6,677 bases of DNA from Halonatronomonas sp051745425 (GCA_051745425.1 JBNJEB010000085.1:1-6677), one strand, 5' to 3'; counted from the first letter of the stretch, positions 1 to 6,449 are shown. The notes: generated by a model from the letters alone, not told the origin. A program made the numbers and translations.

Positions 1-1397
1 CCATGATGTTCAATAATCCATTTAGCTATAGCTAACCCCAGACCGGTGCCCCCGGTCTTTCTGGCCCTTGATTCATCGGAGCGATAGAATCGGTTGAAAA
101 TATTCGGTAAATCTTCAGGAGCAATCCCAATCCCATTATCCTGGACCTGAATTACAACCTCCTTATTTTTCTTAAAAACTTTCAGTCTAACTTCCTGGCC
201 TGGTTCAGAATATTTCAGACTATTATCTACCAAAATTCTAATTGCCTGCTTTATAAGTTGCATATCTGCTTCAATAAAAGCTGAACTCTCTAAATCTGTA
301 ATAACCTTATGCTCCTGATCAATAATAGTTGTCTCAGAGATAATTTCTTCAACTAAAACAGAACAGTCAAATTTCTCCAGGTTTAGCTGAATGGCCTCAT
401 TGTCACCTCTGGCAAGAAAGAGCAGATGTTCTACCAGCATTTTCATGTTTTCAGTTTCACTCTTTATGGCATCTATGGCTTCCTGCAATGTCTTTTCATC
501 ATGTTTCCCCCAGCGGTCTATAATCCCGGCATACCCCTGGATCACAGAAATAGGTGTCCTGAGTTCATGGGAAGCATCAGAAACAAAGCGGATCTGAGAT
601 TTATAAGCCTGATTAATCCGTCTTAACATATCATTGATTGCATAGGCCAGAGACTTTAACTCATCCTGAGAGCCATCGACTGAAATCTGATAGTCAAGTT
701 TCTCAGCATCTATACTGCTAATAGCTCCAGCAAGGTCTTTGATTTTGTCATCTGGAGTTGATGAGCTTAAGTCAGCAATTTCAGCCTGGAGTTTTTTTGC
801 CCTTTCAGCCATCTCTGAAAGGGGCTTTAATGTGTCCCTGATCATCCTGTTATTTTTCCTTATCCTGCCTAGCATATAGAGCAACTGAATAACAAAAAGC
901 AGTAGAATTAGATATAATAATAATTTAATATCATGACCAATAGCATAGCTTACAATTTGGAAGCCTGTCTCAACTGGGATTGCTATCTGATAGCTAATAG
1001 ATTCAATCTGCTCTAAAGAAAAACCAGGCTCACTCAAACTGGTAGCATTGATAAATCGACTATTACTATCCCCTGAAACTGGAAGCCAGTTTTGAATAAA
1101 GCCTGGTAATACAATAAAATCTATTTGCCTATCTGAATTTTCTAGCTGATAACCAAAGATTTCTGCACTGTCAGAAGCAAATTCCTGTAAACCATCATTA
1201 TTAAGCAAATTAACTGCCCCTGCTTCAGCCTGCCAGAAAATAAATCCAATCCCAATTAAAATTATAAGAATATTAATTACCATAAAAGCAGAAAACAGGC
1301 CTATCAGCATCTTCAAATTTAGTTTCAAGACCATTGAAGACCGAATTTTATCTGATAAACCTGAAACTTTACCTGGAGCAGAAGCTTTATTCTTCAT
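1..1397 (-). CDS. Membrane sensor histidine kinase, partial (C-terminus beyond left edge)
   Basis: This is the sensor half of a two-component system. It should autophosphorylate on His and pass the phosphate to the response regulator encoded just upstream. 465 codons are open and the frame runs off the left edge just after the G2 box, so perhaps 30 residues are missing. Visible order: TM1 about residues 31-55; an extracytoplasmic domain of about 100 residues; TM2 about 159-176; a long HAMP-like linker about 178-266; an H-box with SHELRTP and phospho-acceptor His277; an N-box VDNSLKYS with Asn392; G1 DNGIGI; F-box NIFNRFYRSD; G2 GGTGLGLAIAKWII. The ATG at 1397 overlaps the end of the regulator by 11 bp and has only a weak SD (GTGAT), which suggests translational coupling. 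Met22 and Met30 are in-frame alternatives without an SD. The stimulus cannot be read from the sequence. Confidence 0.95.
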   Translation of the reverse strand, partial: MKNKASAPGKVSGLSDKIRSSMVLKLNLKMLIGLFSAFMVINILIILIGIGFIFWQAEAGAVNLLNNDGLQEFASDSAEIFGYQLENSDRQIDFIVLPGFIQNWLPVSGDSNSRFINATSLSEPGFSLEQIESISYQIAIPVETGFQIVSYAIGHDIKLLLYLILLLFVIQLLYMLGRIRKNNRMIRDTLKPLSEMAERAKKLQAEIADLSSSTPDDKIKDLAGAISSIDAEKLDYQISVDGSQDELKSLAYAINDMLRRINQAYKSQIRFVSDASHELRTPISVIQGYAGIIDRWGKHDEKTLQEAIDAIKSETENMKMLVEHLLFLARGDNEAIQLNLEKFDCSVLVEEIISETTIIDQEHKVITDLESSAFIEADMQLIKQAIRILVDNSLKYSEPGQEVRLKVFKKNKEVVIQVQDNGIGIAPEDLPNIFNRFYRSDESRARKTGGTGLGLAIAKWIIEHH

Positions 1398-2073
1398 CTC
1401 TTATCACATACCCAACGCCACGAACTGTTTGAATTAACTTGAGCTTAAAAGGCTCTTCAATCTTCGAGCGGAGATAGCGGACATATACATCTACTGAATT
1501 GGTCTCCCCGGCAAAATCATAGCCCCAGATACGCTCAAGCAGGGTCGTCCTCTCCATAACAATATTTTTATTCTGAAGCAGAAACTCAAGGAGATCAAAC
1601 TCTTTTCTGGTTAATTCAACTATTTCATTGTCAACTTTAACCTCTCGACTGGCCGGGTTAAGACTCAGTCTATCTGCCTGTAAAATATTATTTCTTTCTT
1701 TTACTGGAACAGATTTATTATTCCTCAAAGCAACCCGAATTCTGGCCAATAGCTCTTCGATTGCAAATGGCTTGGTTATATAATCATCAGCTCCGCCATC
1801 AAGCCCAGTGACCTTATCAACTACAGCATCTCTAGCAGTAAGCAAAATAACTGGTATTTCAGATACCTGGCGGATTCTCCTTAAAACTTCAATCCCGCTA
1901 AGCGCAGGCAGCATTATATCTAACAATATAAGGTCAAAGGAACCGGCTTCAAAAGAAGCCAGTCCCTCTCTCCCATCTATTGCTTTAACCACTTTATAGC
2001 CCTCATGTTCTAGCTCAAGTTCTATAAAGCGGGCAAGTTTCTCTTCATCCTCAACTAGCAGTATTTTCTCCAT
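1387..2073 (-). CDS. OmpR/PhoB-family response regulator (228 aa)
   Basis: This is a DNA-binding response regulator, the partner of the kinase that follows it. The receiver domain (about residues 1-115) has the acidic pair Glu8/Asp9, phospho-acceptor Asp52 in LLDIMLP, Thr79 in LLTAR, and Lys101 in TKPF. The winged-helix output domain (about 130-225) shows LTRKEFDLLEFLLQN, a VDVYVRYLRSKI recognition region and the TVRGVGYVIR wing typical of the OmpR subgroup. I place the start at the ATG at 2073, not at the in-frame ATG at 2127. It opens directly with MEKILLVEDEE, the usual beginning of this family, and has a GGGAG SD 9 nt upstream (2083-2087). The longer form would add 18 residues that do not resemble the family. 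The start overlaps the preceding gene by 23 bp, and its SD lies inside that gene. Its target genes are unknown. Confidence 0.96.
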   Translation of the reverse strand: MEKILLVEDEEKLARFIELELEHEGYKVVKAIDGREGLASFEAGSFDLILLDIMLPALSGIEVLRRIRQVSEIPVILLTARDAVVDKVTGLDGGADDYITKPFAIEELLARIRVALRNNKSVPVKERNNILQADRLSLNPASREVKVDNEIVELTRKEFDLLEFLLQNKNIVMERTTLLERIWGYDFAGETNSVDVYVRYLRSKIEEPFKLKLIQTVRGVGYVIRDEE

Positions 2074-2662
2074 TATTATTTTCTCCCTTATCTTTTTTAC
2101 CATCTTTAGAGAATTTACCAGCAGCATCAGTCATTGAATCAACAGCCTGTTTAGTCGCATCAGAGACCGAATCCATAGCTTTATTTACTTTTGTCTGCTC
2201 TAGATTCGGGCCGCCTAAATTATAACGATATCCCAGAACAAGTCCAATAACTAAAGCCGGTATTAATATCCAGAAAGTAAAGAATAATAATAATGCAAAA
2301 GCAGTTAAAGGAATCTCCAGAATTAAATTGTCACCTTTTATAATCTTGAAATTATTGGTGTTTCCTATTTCAATAACTTTTTTAACCCAGCCCATAATAT
2401 TCTTTAAAGTCTCAGTGAAATTTGAGCCTCGCTTTTCTTTTTCTGGCTGACTCAAGTTATTTTCAGCTGACTTTTCTTTATCTGCCTTATCTGATGACTT
2501 ATAATATCCATTTGTTTCTGGTTCTTTAATTTTACCCTCTTTTTCAAGATTGACTACTGCTTCTAACAGATCACCATTAGTCTTTTCCAATTCTTTCTTT
2601 GCCTCTTCGTAAGAGATACCTGCATATTCTCTTAACTTTTCAACTTTCTCAAATGTTATCAT
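2051..2662 (-). CDS. UBA/TS-N-like and DUF4342-like membrane protein (203 aa), function unknown
   Basis: The function is not known. Residues about 2-41 form a UBA/TS-N-like three-helix domain with the pattern LREYAGISYEEAKKELEKTN, then NGDLLEAV. A charged, low-complexity linker follows (about 42-80). Residues about 82-150 resemble DUF4342: a GNTN motif, short strands, then an IPLT motif entering a hydrophobic stretch (about 117-144). That stretch has a central Pro and could be one membrane helix or a re-entrant hairpin. The tail (about 146-203) is hydrophilic, with a repetitive amphipathic part (DSVSDATKQAVDSMTDAAGK) and an Asn/Glu/Lys-rich end. There is no signal peptide, so the UBA-like domain is probably cytoplasmic. 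A strong AGGAGG (2671-2676) lies 8 nt from the ATG at 2662 and 5 nt from the adjacent ATG at 2665; I prefer 2662 on spacing. It is the first gene of the operon with the response regulator and kinase. The domain names rest on pattern recognition alone. Confidence 0.85.
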   Translation of the reverse strand: MITFEKVEKLREYAGISYEEAKKELEKTNGDLLEAVVNLEKEGKIKEPETNGYYKSSDKADKEKSAENNLSQPEKEKRGSNFTETLKNIMGWVKKVIEIGNTNNFKIIKGDNLILEIPLTAFALLLFFTFWILIPALVIGLVLGYRYNLGGPNLEQTKVNKAMDSVSDATKQAVDSMTDAAGKFSKDGKKDKGENNNGENTAS

Positions 2663-2670
2663 CATGATAA

Positions 2671-2676
2671 CCTCCT
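2671..2676 (-). promoter_or_regulatory. SD of the DUF4342-like gene
   Basis: AGGAGG on the minus strand. Two tandem ATG codons follow, at 2665 and 2662, with spacings of 5 and 8 nt. Other genes in the window use 8-9 nt, which favours 2662. Confidence 0.7.
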
Positions 2677-2695
2677 TAAATTATTTTATAAACTA

Positions 2696-2723
2696 ATGAT
2701 AACACCGAGAAATTTAATCCCAA
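2696..2723 (-). promoter_or_regulatory. Candidate promoter of the DUF4342-regulator-kinase operon
   Basis: On the minus strand there is a -35-like TTGGGA (2718-2723), a 16-nt spacer, and a -10-like TATCAT (2696-2701), which is 5 of 6 to consensus. Transcription would begin near 2689 and give a leader of about 25 nt before the start codon. The -35 is only 4 of 6, which would suit a promoter that needs an activator. The tandem repeats lie directly over and upstream of the -35. The region is AT-rich, so chance matches are possible. Confidence 0.45.
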
Positions 2724-2751
2724 TTGAAATAAGATTAAAATTTGATTAAAA
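2719..2751 (-). repeat. Three 11-bp tandem units, candidate response-regulator binding array
   Basis: Read on the minus strand these are TTTTAATCAAA (2741-2751), TTTTAATCTTA (2730-2740) and TTTCAATTGGG (2719-2729). The first two share eight leading bases. The third is degenerate and overlaps the candidate -35. OmpR/PhoB-family regulators typically bind as head-to-tail dimers to direct repeats with about one helical turn of spacing next to the -35. The array therefore fits autoregulation by the regulator of this operon. The repeats are seen directly; the binding is inferred. Confidence 0.5.
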
Positions 2752-2766
2752 TTAAGCTAATTTTAA
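2746..2766 (-). other. AT-only inverted repeat downstream of dppC
   Basis: A perfect 9-bp inverted repeat with a 3-nt loop (minus-strand arms TTAAAATTA and TAATTTTAA) begins about 12 bp after the dppC-like stop codon. It contains no G:C pairs in the stem and no clean T-run follows, so it would be at most a weak terminator. It overlaps the first tandem-repeat unit. Confidence 0.3.
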
Positions 2767-2778
2767 AATTTCTTATCC

Positions 2779-3663
2779 CTATCTATCCATTTTAGGATCA
2801 AGGGCATCTCTTAACCCATCACCCAGTAGATTAAATGATAGAACAGTATAAGCTATTGCCATGCCTGGAAATAATGAATACCATGGAGCAGACCTTAAAT
2901 ACTGCAGGCCATTATTAACCATTGAACCCCAACTTGGCATCGGTTCCTGAGCTCCCAATCCTAAAAAACTTAAAGAAGCTTCAGCCATTATCGCTGTAGC
3001 TATTCCCATTGTAAATGTAATTATTAAAGGAGCTAAACAGTTAGGCAAAATATGTTTATACATTATTTTAAAGTCATTATGCCCTATAGCTCTGGCCGCT
3101 TCTACATATTCTCTCTCTTTATGGCGAATAAACTCACTTCGCACAATTCTAGCAGTTCTTGTCCACCAGATTACCCCCAGGGCTATAAATACATTGTACA
3201 GGCCTGGTCCTAAAGCTACCATAATAGCAATGGTAAATAATAAACTGGGAAAGCTCATGAAAATATCAACTATCCGCATGATAAACATATCAATTTTCCC
3301 ACCATAATAACCGGCCAGCGATCCCATCAAAGTCCCAATTGTAAGAGAAATCACCTGTACAATTACTCCTACACTAATTGAAATTCTGGATCCATATATA
3401 ATTCTACTTAGTAAGTCTCGCCCGTAATAATCTGTTCCAAGCAAATGGGTGCTGGAAGGACTTTCTAAGACAGAAAGCAGATTTATCTCATTCGGAGGAT
3501 AAGGAGCAAAAACCGGAGCAAAAATCGCTATTAAAATAAAAATACCTGCCATAATTAAACCTAACATAGCAGCTTTATTTCTCTTCAATCTCCTCCAGGA
3601 ATCATACCAGAGGCCATGGTTATCCTTCTTTTCTGTTAACTCTAATTCACTTCTATTATCCAC
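2779..3663 (-). CDS. dppC: ABC transporter permease, DppC/OppC-like (294 aa)
   Basis: This is the second inner-membrane channel subunit of a peptide/nickel-type ABC importer. The N-terminus matches the OppC_N pattern: WRRLKRNKAAMLGL leading into TM1 (about 33-53), then APY. Next comes the family motif LLGTDYYGRDLLSRIIYGSR. The permease core carries the EAA loop EYVEAARAIG...HILPN (about 185-208), which contacts the ATPase. The C-terminus GDGLRDALDPKM is typical of DppC/OppC. I set the start at the GTG at 3663. An AGGAGG (3673-3678) lies 9 nt upstream of it, whereas the longer frame opening with TTG at 3684 would encode that SD as coding sequence. With the GTG start there is a 17-nt gap after the dppB-like stop. 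The transported substrate cannot be told from the permease. Confidence 0.95.
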   Translation of the reverse strand: MDNRSELELTEKKDNHGLWYDSWRRLKRNKAAMLGLIMAGIFILIAIFAPVFAPYPPNEINLLSVLESPSSTHLLGTDYYGRDLLSRIIYGSRISISVGVIVQVISLTIGTLMGSLAGYYGGKIDMFIMRIVDIFMSFPSLLFTIAIMVALGPGLYNVFIALGVIWWTRTARIVRSEFIRHKEREYVEAARAIGHNDFKIMYKHILPNCLAPLIITFTMGIATAIMAEASLSFLGLGAQEPMPSWGSMVNNGLQYLRSAPWYSLFPGMAIAYTVLSFNLLGDGLRDALDPKMDR

Positions 3664-3672
3664 TAAATTTAT

Positions 3673-3678
3673 CCTCCT
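3673..3678 (-). promoter_or_regulatory. SD that fixes the dppC-like start at GTG 3663
   Basis: AGGAGG on the minus strand, 9 nt before GTG. It lies within the longer TTG-initiated frame, which makes the TTG start unlikely. Confidence 0.8.
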
Positions 3679-3680
3679 TT

Positions 3681-4607
3681 TCAATCATATTTAATCCTGG
3701 GATCGAGAGCTATATATATAATATCTACAATCAAATTAAAAAACACAAATATAACTGATCCTACTAAAACTGAACCTGCAATAACCTGAAAATCTCTTTT
3801 TTGGATAGCTGTAACTACATACCGCCCGAATCCTGGCCAGGCAAAAATACTTTCTGTTAATACTGAACCATTAAGATATGAAGCCAGACTCATACCTAAA
3901 ACAGTCACAACCGGGATCATTACATTTTTTAAAGCATGTTTTAAAATTATTACTTTCTCAGTAATACCTTTTGCTCTGGCAGTTCTAATATAATCTTCTC
4001 TAATAACTTCAAGCATTACTGAACGGGTATATCTGGCTAAAAATGCTGCTGACCTGCTGCCTAAAGTAATAGCCGGCAAAATCAAATACTTAATACTGCC
4101 ATCCCCCATTCCAGATATCGGAAACCAGCCTAATGTCATTGCAAATATTAAGATTAAGACTGTTCCAAACCAAAATACTGGAGTAGATATAAATAACAGA
4201 GCAAAAGACATTGCTAAATGATCAATCCAGGTATTTTGAAAAACCGCTGAGATAATCCCAATAGAAATCCCCATTATTGTTGCTACAATGATTGCAGTAA
4301 AAGCAAGGCGAGCTGTATTTGGCAGCCGTTGTTTTAATGCTTCTGCAACAGGAATATTGGTCATATATGATACCCCTAAATCTCCTCGCAAAGTTCTAGT
4401 TATGTAACCTGTAAATTGAATATACCAGGGCTCATCCAGCCTTAGCTGACTTCTCATTCTATCTATACTCTCCTGGTTTGCATGCTGACCTAACATTGTT
4501 AATACTGGATCTCCTGGAACAATAAACATTAAGAAAAATGTTATTATCATTACTCCTAATAAAACTGGTATTATCATTAATAATCTTCGTAAAATATATT
4601 GAAACAT
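3681..4607 (-). CDS. dppB: ABC transporter permease, DppB/OppB-like (308 aa)
   Basis: This is the first channel subunit of the peptide/nickel-type importer, expected to pair with the DppC-like protein next door. It opens with the classic YILRRLLMIIPVLLGV, giving TM1 at about residues 9-30, and continues with the PGDP motif (31-34) and the conserved LRLDEPWYIQF segment. The EAA loop EDYIRTARAKG...LKHALKN falls at about 204-231. The end LTESIFAWPGFGRYVVTAI and ALDPRIKYD are standard for the family, and the length is normal. The ATG at 4607 has AGGAGG 9 nt upstream. An in-frame ATG two codons earlier (4613) is only 3 nt from that SD and is less likely. The gene lies 67 bp after the binding-protein gene, beyond the intercistronic hairpin, and in the same transcription direction. 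Confidence 0.96.
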   Translation of the reverse strand: MFQYILRRLLMIIPVLLGVMIITFFLMFIVPGDPVLTMLGQHANQESIDRMRSQLRLDEPWYIQFTGYITRTLRGDLGVSYMTNIPVAEALKQRLPNTARLAFTAIIVATIMGISIGIISAVFQNTWIDHLAMSFALLFISTPVFWFGTVLILIFAMTLGWFPISGMGDGSIKYLILPAITLGSRSAAFLARYTRSVMLEVIREDYIRTARAKGITEKVIILKHALKNVMIPVVTVLGMSLASYLNGSVLTESIFAWPGFGRYVVTAIQKRDFQVIAGSVLVGSVIFVFFNLIVDIIYIALDPRIKYD

Positions 4608-4616
4608 TAGCATTTA

Positions 4617-4622
4617 CCTCCT
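4617..4622 (-). promoter_or_regulatory. SD of the dppB-like gene
   Basis: AGGAGG on the minus strand, 9 nt before ATG 4607 and only 3 nt before the alternative ATG 4613. The spacing decides for 4607. Confidence 0.75.
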
Positions 4623-4637
4623 GAGAGATAGTTATAG

Positions 4638-4666
4638 TTACCTGGCGCGTTAAACGCGCCAGGTAA
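4638..4666 (-). other. Perfect intercistronic RNA hairpin between binding protein and permease genes
   Basis: The arms TTACCTGGCGCGT and ACGCGCCAGGTAA form a perfect 13-bp stem around a 3-nt loop. It starts 8 nt after the binding-protein stop codon and ends about 15 nt before the dppB-like SD. No U-run follows on the minus strand, so it is not a typical intrinsic terminator. A stable stem here commonly protects the 3' end of the binding-protein mRNA, or causes partial attenuation, so that the binding protein is made in excess over the permeases. The structure is seen directly; the role is inferred from similar transporter operons. Confidence 0.8.
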
Positions 4667-4674
4667 ATTAATTC

Positions 4675-6240
4675 TTACTTCATATCTTGATCTATCCACC
4701 AGGTAGTTAGTTTGTCGGCATGATACATCTGATGGTGTAATTCTCCATTAATCCAGGGCTGTTTAATAGTTGAAGAACTTGTATGGTATAACCAGACATA
4801 TGGATCTCCTTCTTCAGCTACTATATCAATAAGTTCTTCAGAAAGCTCAACTCTAGTTTCAACACTGGTTGTTCTACCCATTTCTTCAAGGATCTCATCT
4901 ACTACTACATTTTCATAATTGATTCTACTGCCATCGCTGGCATAAAGAGCCTGCAAGAAATTATATGGGTCGGCATAATCAGCCCACCAGGATAGATAGT
5001 AGGAAGGTGCGTTTCCTCTTCTAACTGTATCAAAGAAGACACTCCAGTCATTTTTAACCAGTTCTACATCAATTCCAACCTCTGTTAACATAGCCTGGAC
5101 AACTCCCCCGGCTCTAACAGGGTTGGTACCTGAACTAACCCATAATTCTAATTCGAAACCATCTGGATAGCCGGCTTCAGCCAGTAATTCTCTTGCTCTA
5201 TCAGGGTCATAATTAAATTCTGAATTAGGTGAACCACCTTCCATTCCTTCTGGAATGGCATCTTTTGCTGGCACATAATGAGAGAACAGAGCTTCAGTAA
5301 TTTGCTCGCTATCAACAGCATACTCAATAGCCTTTCTCACTAGCGGATCATCAAGGGGCTCAAAATCCTGATTTAAAGCGATATAATAACTGGAAAGTTC
5401 AGCCATACTGTAGGTATAATCTTCCCATTCTTCATCATTAAGCCATCTTTCTCTTTCTTCTACTGGAATTCCAGTATAGTCTAAGTTGCCTGCTTCAAAT
5501 TCTGCAATATCAGTTAAGGGTTGTGGAATTACTCTATAAATCACCTCATCAATATAAGGACGACCATCAAAATAATCTTCGTTGGCACTTAAAACTATCT
5601 GGTCATCATGTTCCCAGGATTCAAAAACCCATGGTCCAGTTCCTAAAGGATTCTGACTAAATTGATCTCCATGTTCATTAACTACTTCCTCTGGCACAAT
5701 AAAACCATATGGCAGGGTTAAGTGGGTAACAAAAAGACCAAAAGGATAATCTAAATCAAATTGAACTGTATAATCATCAACAACTGTTACTCCTTCAAGG
5801 CCATCTGTCTCACCATCTAAGGCAGCATCTGTACCTTTAATCATGCTAAATACCCAGGTGCCAGGAGAGGCAACTTCTGGATCATATAAACGATCAAAAG
5901 TATACTTTACATCATGGGCTGTAAGTTCACGACCATTATGAAATTTTACACCCTCACGAATTTTAAAGACAAAAGTTTGATTATCATTAGATGCTTCCCA
6001 GGATTCAGCCAGAGAATTAACTATATCATTGGAATAATAATCAAATCTAACCAGTCCATCAAAAATTTTAGATGCCATATCACCGGCATCAAAACCTGAA
6101 GCATAAGCAGGATCCAGTGTGTCCCAGTTAGTGTCATTACTTAGCCTTAAAGTTCCTCCATACTCAGCTTCTGAAGCCATAACACCACCTGAAACTAATA
6201 AAGTTATTGCTAACATAAAAACAAATACTTTTTTTAACAT
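4675..6240 (-). CDS. Family 5 extracellular solute-binding protein, peptide/nickel type (521 aa)
   Basis: This is the receptor of the ABC importer. It should bind its ligand outside the inner membrane and dock onto the DppB/DppC-like channel. A signal peptide (about 1-25; KK, then a hydrophobic core, then VMA or SEA cleavage sites) has no lipobox Cys, and I see no Cys in the whole protein. The mature form begins near EYGGTLRLS. The SBP_bac_5 signature is clear at about 77-117 (LAESWEAS, FKIREGVKFHNG, LTAHDVKYTFDR), followed by NPLGTGPWVFESW. A WWADYADPYNFLQ segment holds Asp421 and Asp424, placed like the Asp that grips the peptide amino group in OppA/DppA. Length is normal for the family. 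The sequence is rich in Asp and Glu, as in halophile secreted proteins. GGGGAG lies 8 nt before the ATG. An oligopeptide ligand is likeliest but not proven. Confidence 0.95.
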   Translation of the reverse strand: MLKKVFVFMLAITLLVSGGVMASEAEYGGTLRLSNDTNWDTLDPAYASGFDAGDMASKIFDGLVRFDYYSNDIVNSLAESWEASNDNQTFVFKIREGVKFHNGRELTAHDVKYTFDRLYDPEVASPGTWVFSMIKGTDAALDGETDGLEGVTVVDDYTVQFDLDYPFGLFVTHLTLPYGFIVPEEVVNEHGDQFSQNPLGTGPWVFESWEHDDQIVLSANEDYFDGRPYIDEVIYRVIPQPLTDIAEFEAGNLDYTGIPVEERERWLNDEEWEDYTYSMAELSSYYIALNQDFEPLDDPLVRKAIEYAVDSEQITEALFSHYVPAKDAIPEGMEGGSPNSEFNYDPDRARELLAEAGYPDGFELELWVSSGTNPVRAGGVVQAMLTEVGIDVELVKNDWSVFFDTVRRGNAPSYYLSWWADYADPYNFLQALYASDGSRINYENVVVDEILEEMGRTTSVETRVELSEELIDIVAEEGDPYVWLYHTSSSTIKQPWINGELHHQMYHADKLTTWWIDQDMK

Positions 6241-6317
6241 TAATCATTCTCCCCTTTCAGATTAAACTTCTCTAGTTTCTCAAATACTCGAATTCCTTCC
6301 TCCTGCAACCAGATCAT
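6240..6317 (-). CDS. Possible 25-codon upstream ORF, stop-start overlap with the binding-protein gene
   Basis: An ATG at 6317 opens a short frame beginning MIWLQEEG, rich in Glu and Lys, and ending NLKGEND. Its TAA shares one base with the binding-protein ATG (TAATG). A GGTGAT that could pair with the 16S 3' end lies 10 nt upstream (6328-6333). The SD of the binding-protein gene lies inside this frame. If translated, it could couple initiation of the downstream gene, or act as a leader peptide. No family is recognised and the frame is short enough to arise by chance. Confidence 0.35.
   Translation of the reverse strand: MIWLQEEGIRVFEKLEKFNLKGEND
6249..6254 (-). promoter_or_regulatory. SD of the binding-protein gene
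   Basis: GGGGAG on the minus strand, 8 nt before the ATG at 6240. It lies inside the candidate 25-codon upstream frame. Confidence 0.75.
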
Positions 6318-6426
6318 TTGCTAAATTATCACCGCCCTTCATAAAATAATAAATATCTAAATTGAAATTAATATAATTAAAATCATTTTATATTTAAATT
6401 TACAAAAATATACTCTTTAATAAATT

Positions 6427-6441
6427 TTAATATTATATTAA
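6427..6441 (-). promoter_or_regulatory. 15-bp perfect palindrome over the probable transcription start
   Basis: TTAATAT-A-ATATTAA begins at the last base of the -10 box and covers the expected +1. Its position would suit a repressor operator. Because it is made only of A and T in an AT-rich stretch, chance is a serious alternative. Confidence 0.25.
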
Positions 6442-6449
6442 TTATAACA
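6441..6449 (-). promoter_or_regulatory. Extended -10 promoter for the binding-protein/permease operon
   Basis: TGTTATAAT on the minus strand is a perfect TATAAT with the TGn extension. No good -35 is visible at 16-18 nt upstream (TTTATT is the best), and an extended -10 can make up for this. Transcription would start near 6434, giving a 5' leader of about 190 nt. Confidence 0.6.

Noticed and set aside
391..626. Plus-strand frames of 66-68 codons
   Set aside because: They lie opposite the kinase coding region around its H-box, with no ribosome site or family resemblance.
1808..1999. Plus-strand frame of 63 codons
   Set aside because: It is antisense to the conserved receiver domain of the response regulator.
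2074..2127. 18-residue N-terminal extension of the response regulator
   Set aside because: The family begins at the MEKILLVEDEE Met, which has a GGGAG 9 nt upstream; the extension lies in the end of the preceding gene.
3664..3684. Seven extra N-terminal codons on the DppC-like protein from a TTG start
   Set aside because: The segment contains the AGGAGG ribosome site for GTG 3663, so it is untranslated spacer and not protein.
4608..4613. Two extra codons on the DppB-like protein (ATG 4613)
   Set aside because: That ATG lies only 3 nt from the SD; ATG 4607 has the 9-nt spacing used by neighbouring genes.
5914..6099. Plus-strand frame of 61 codons
   Set aside because: It is antisense to the SBP_bac_5 signature region of the binding protein.
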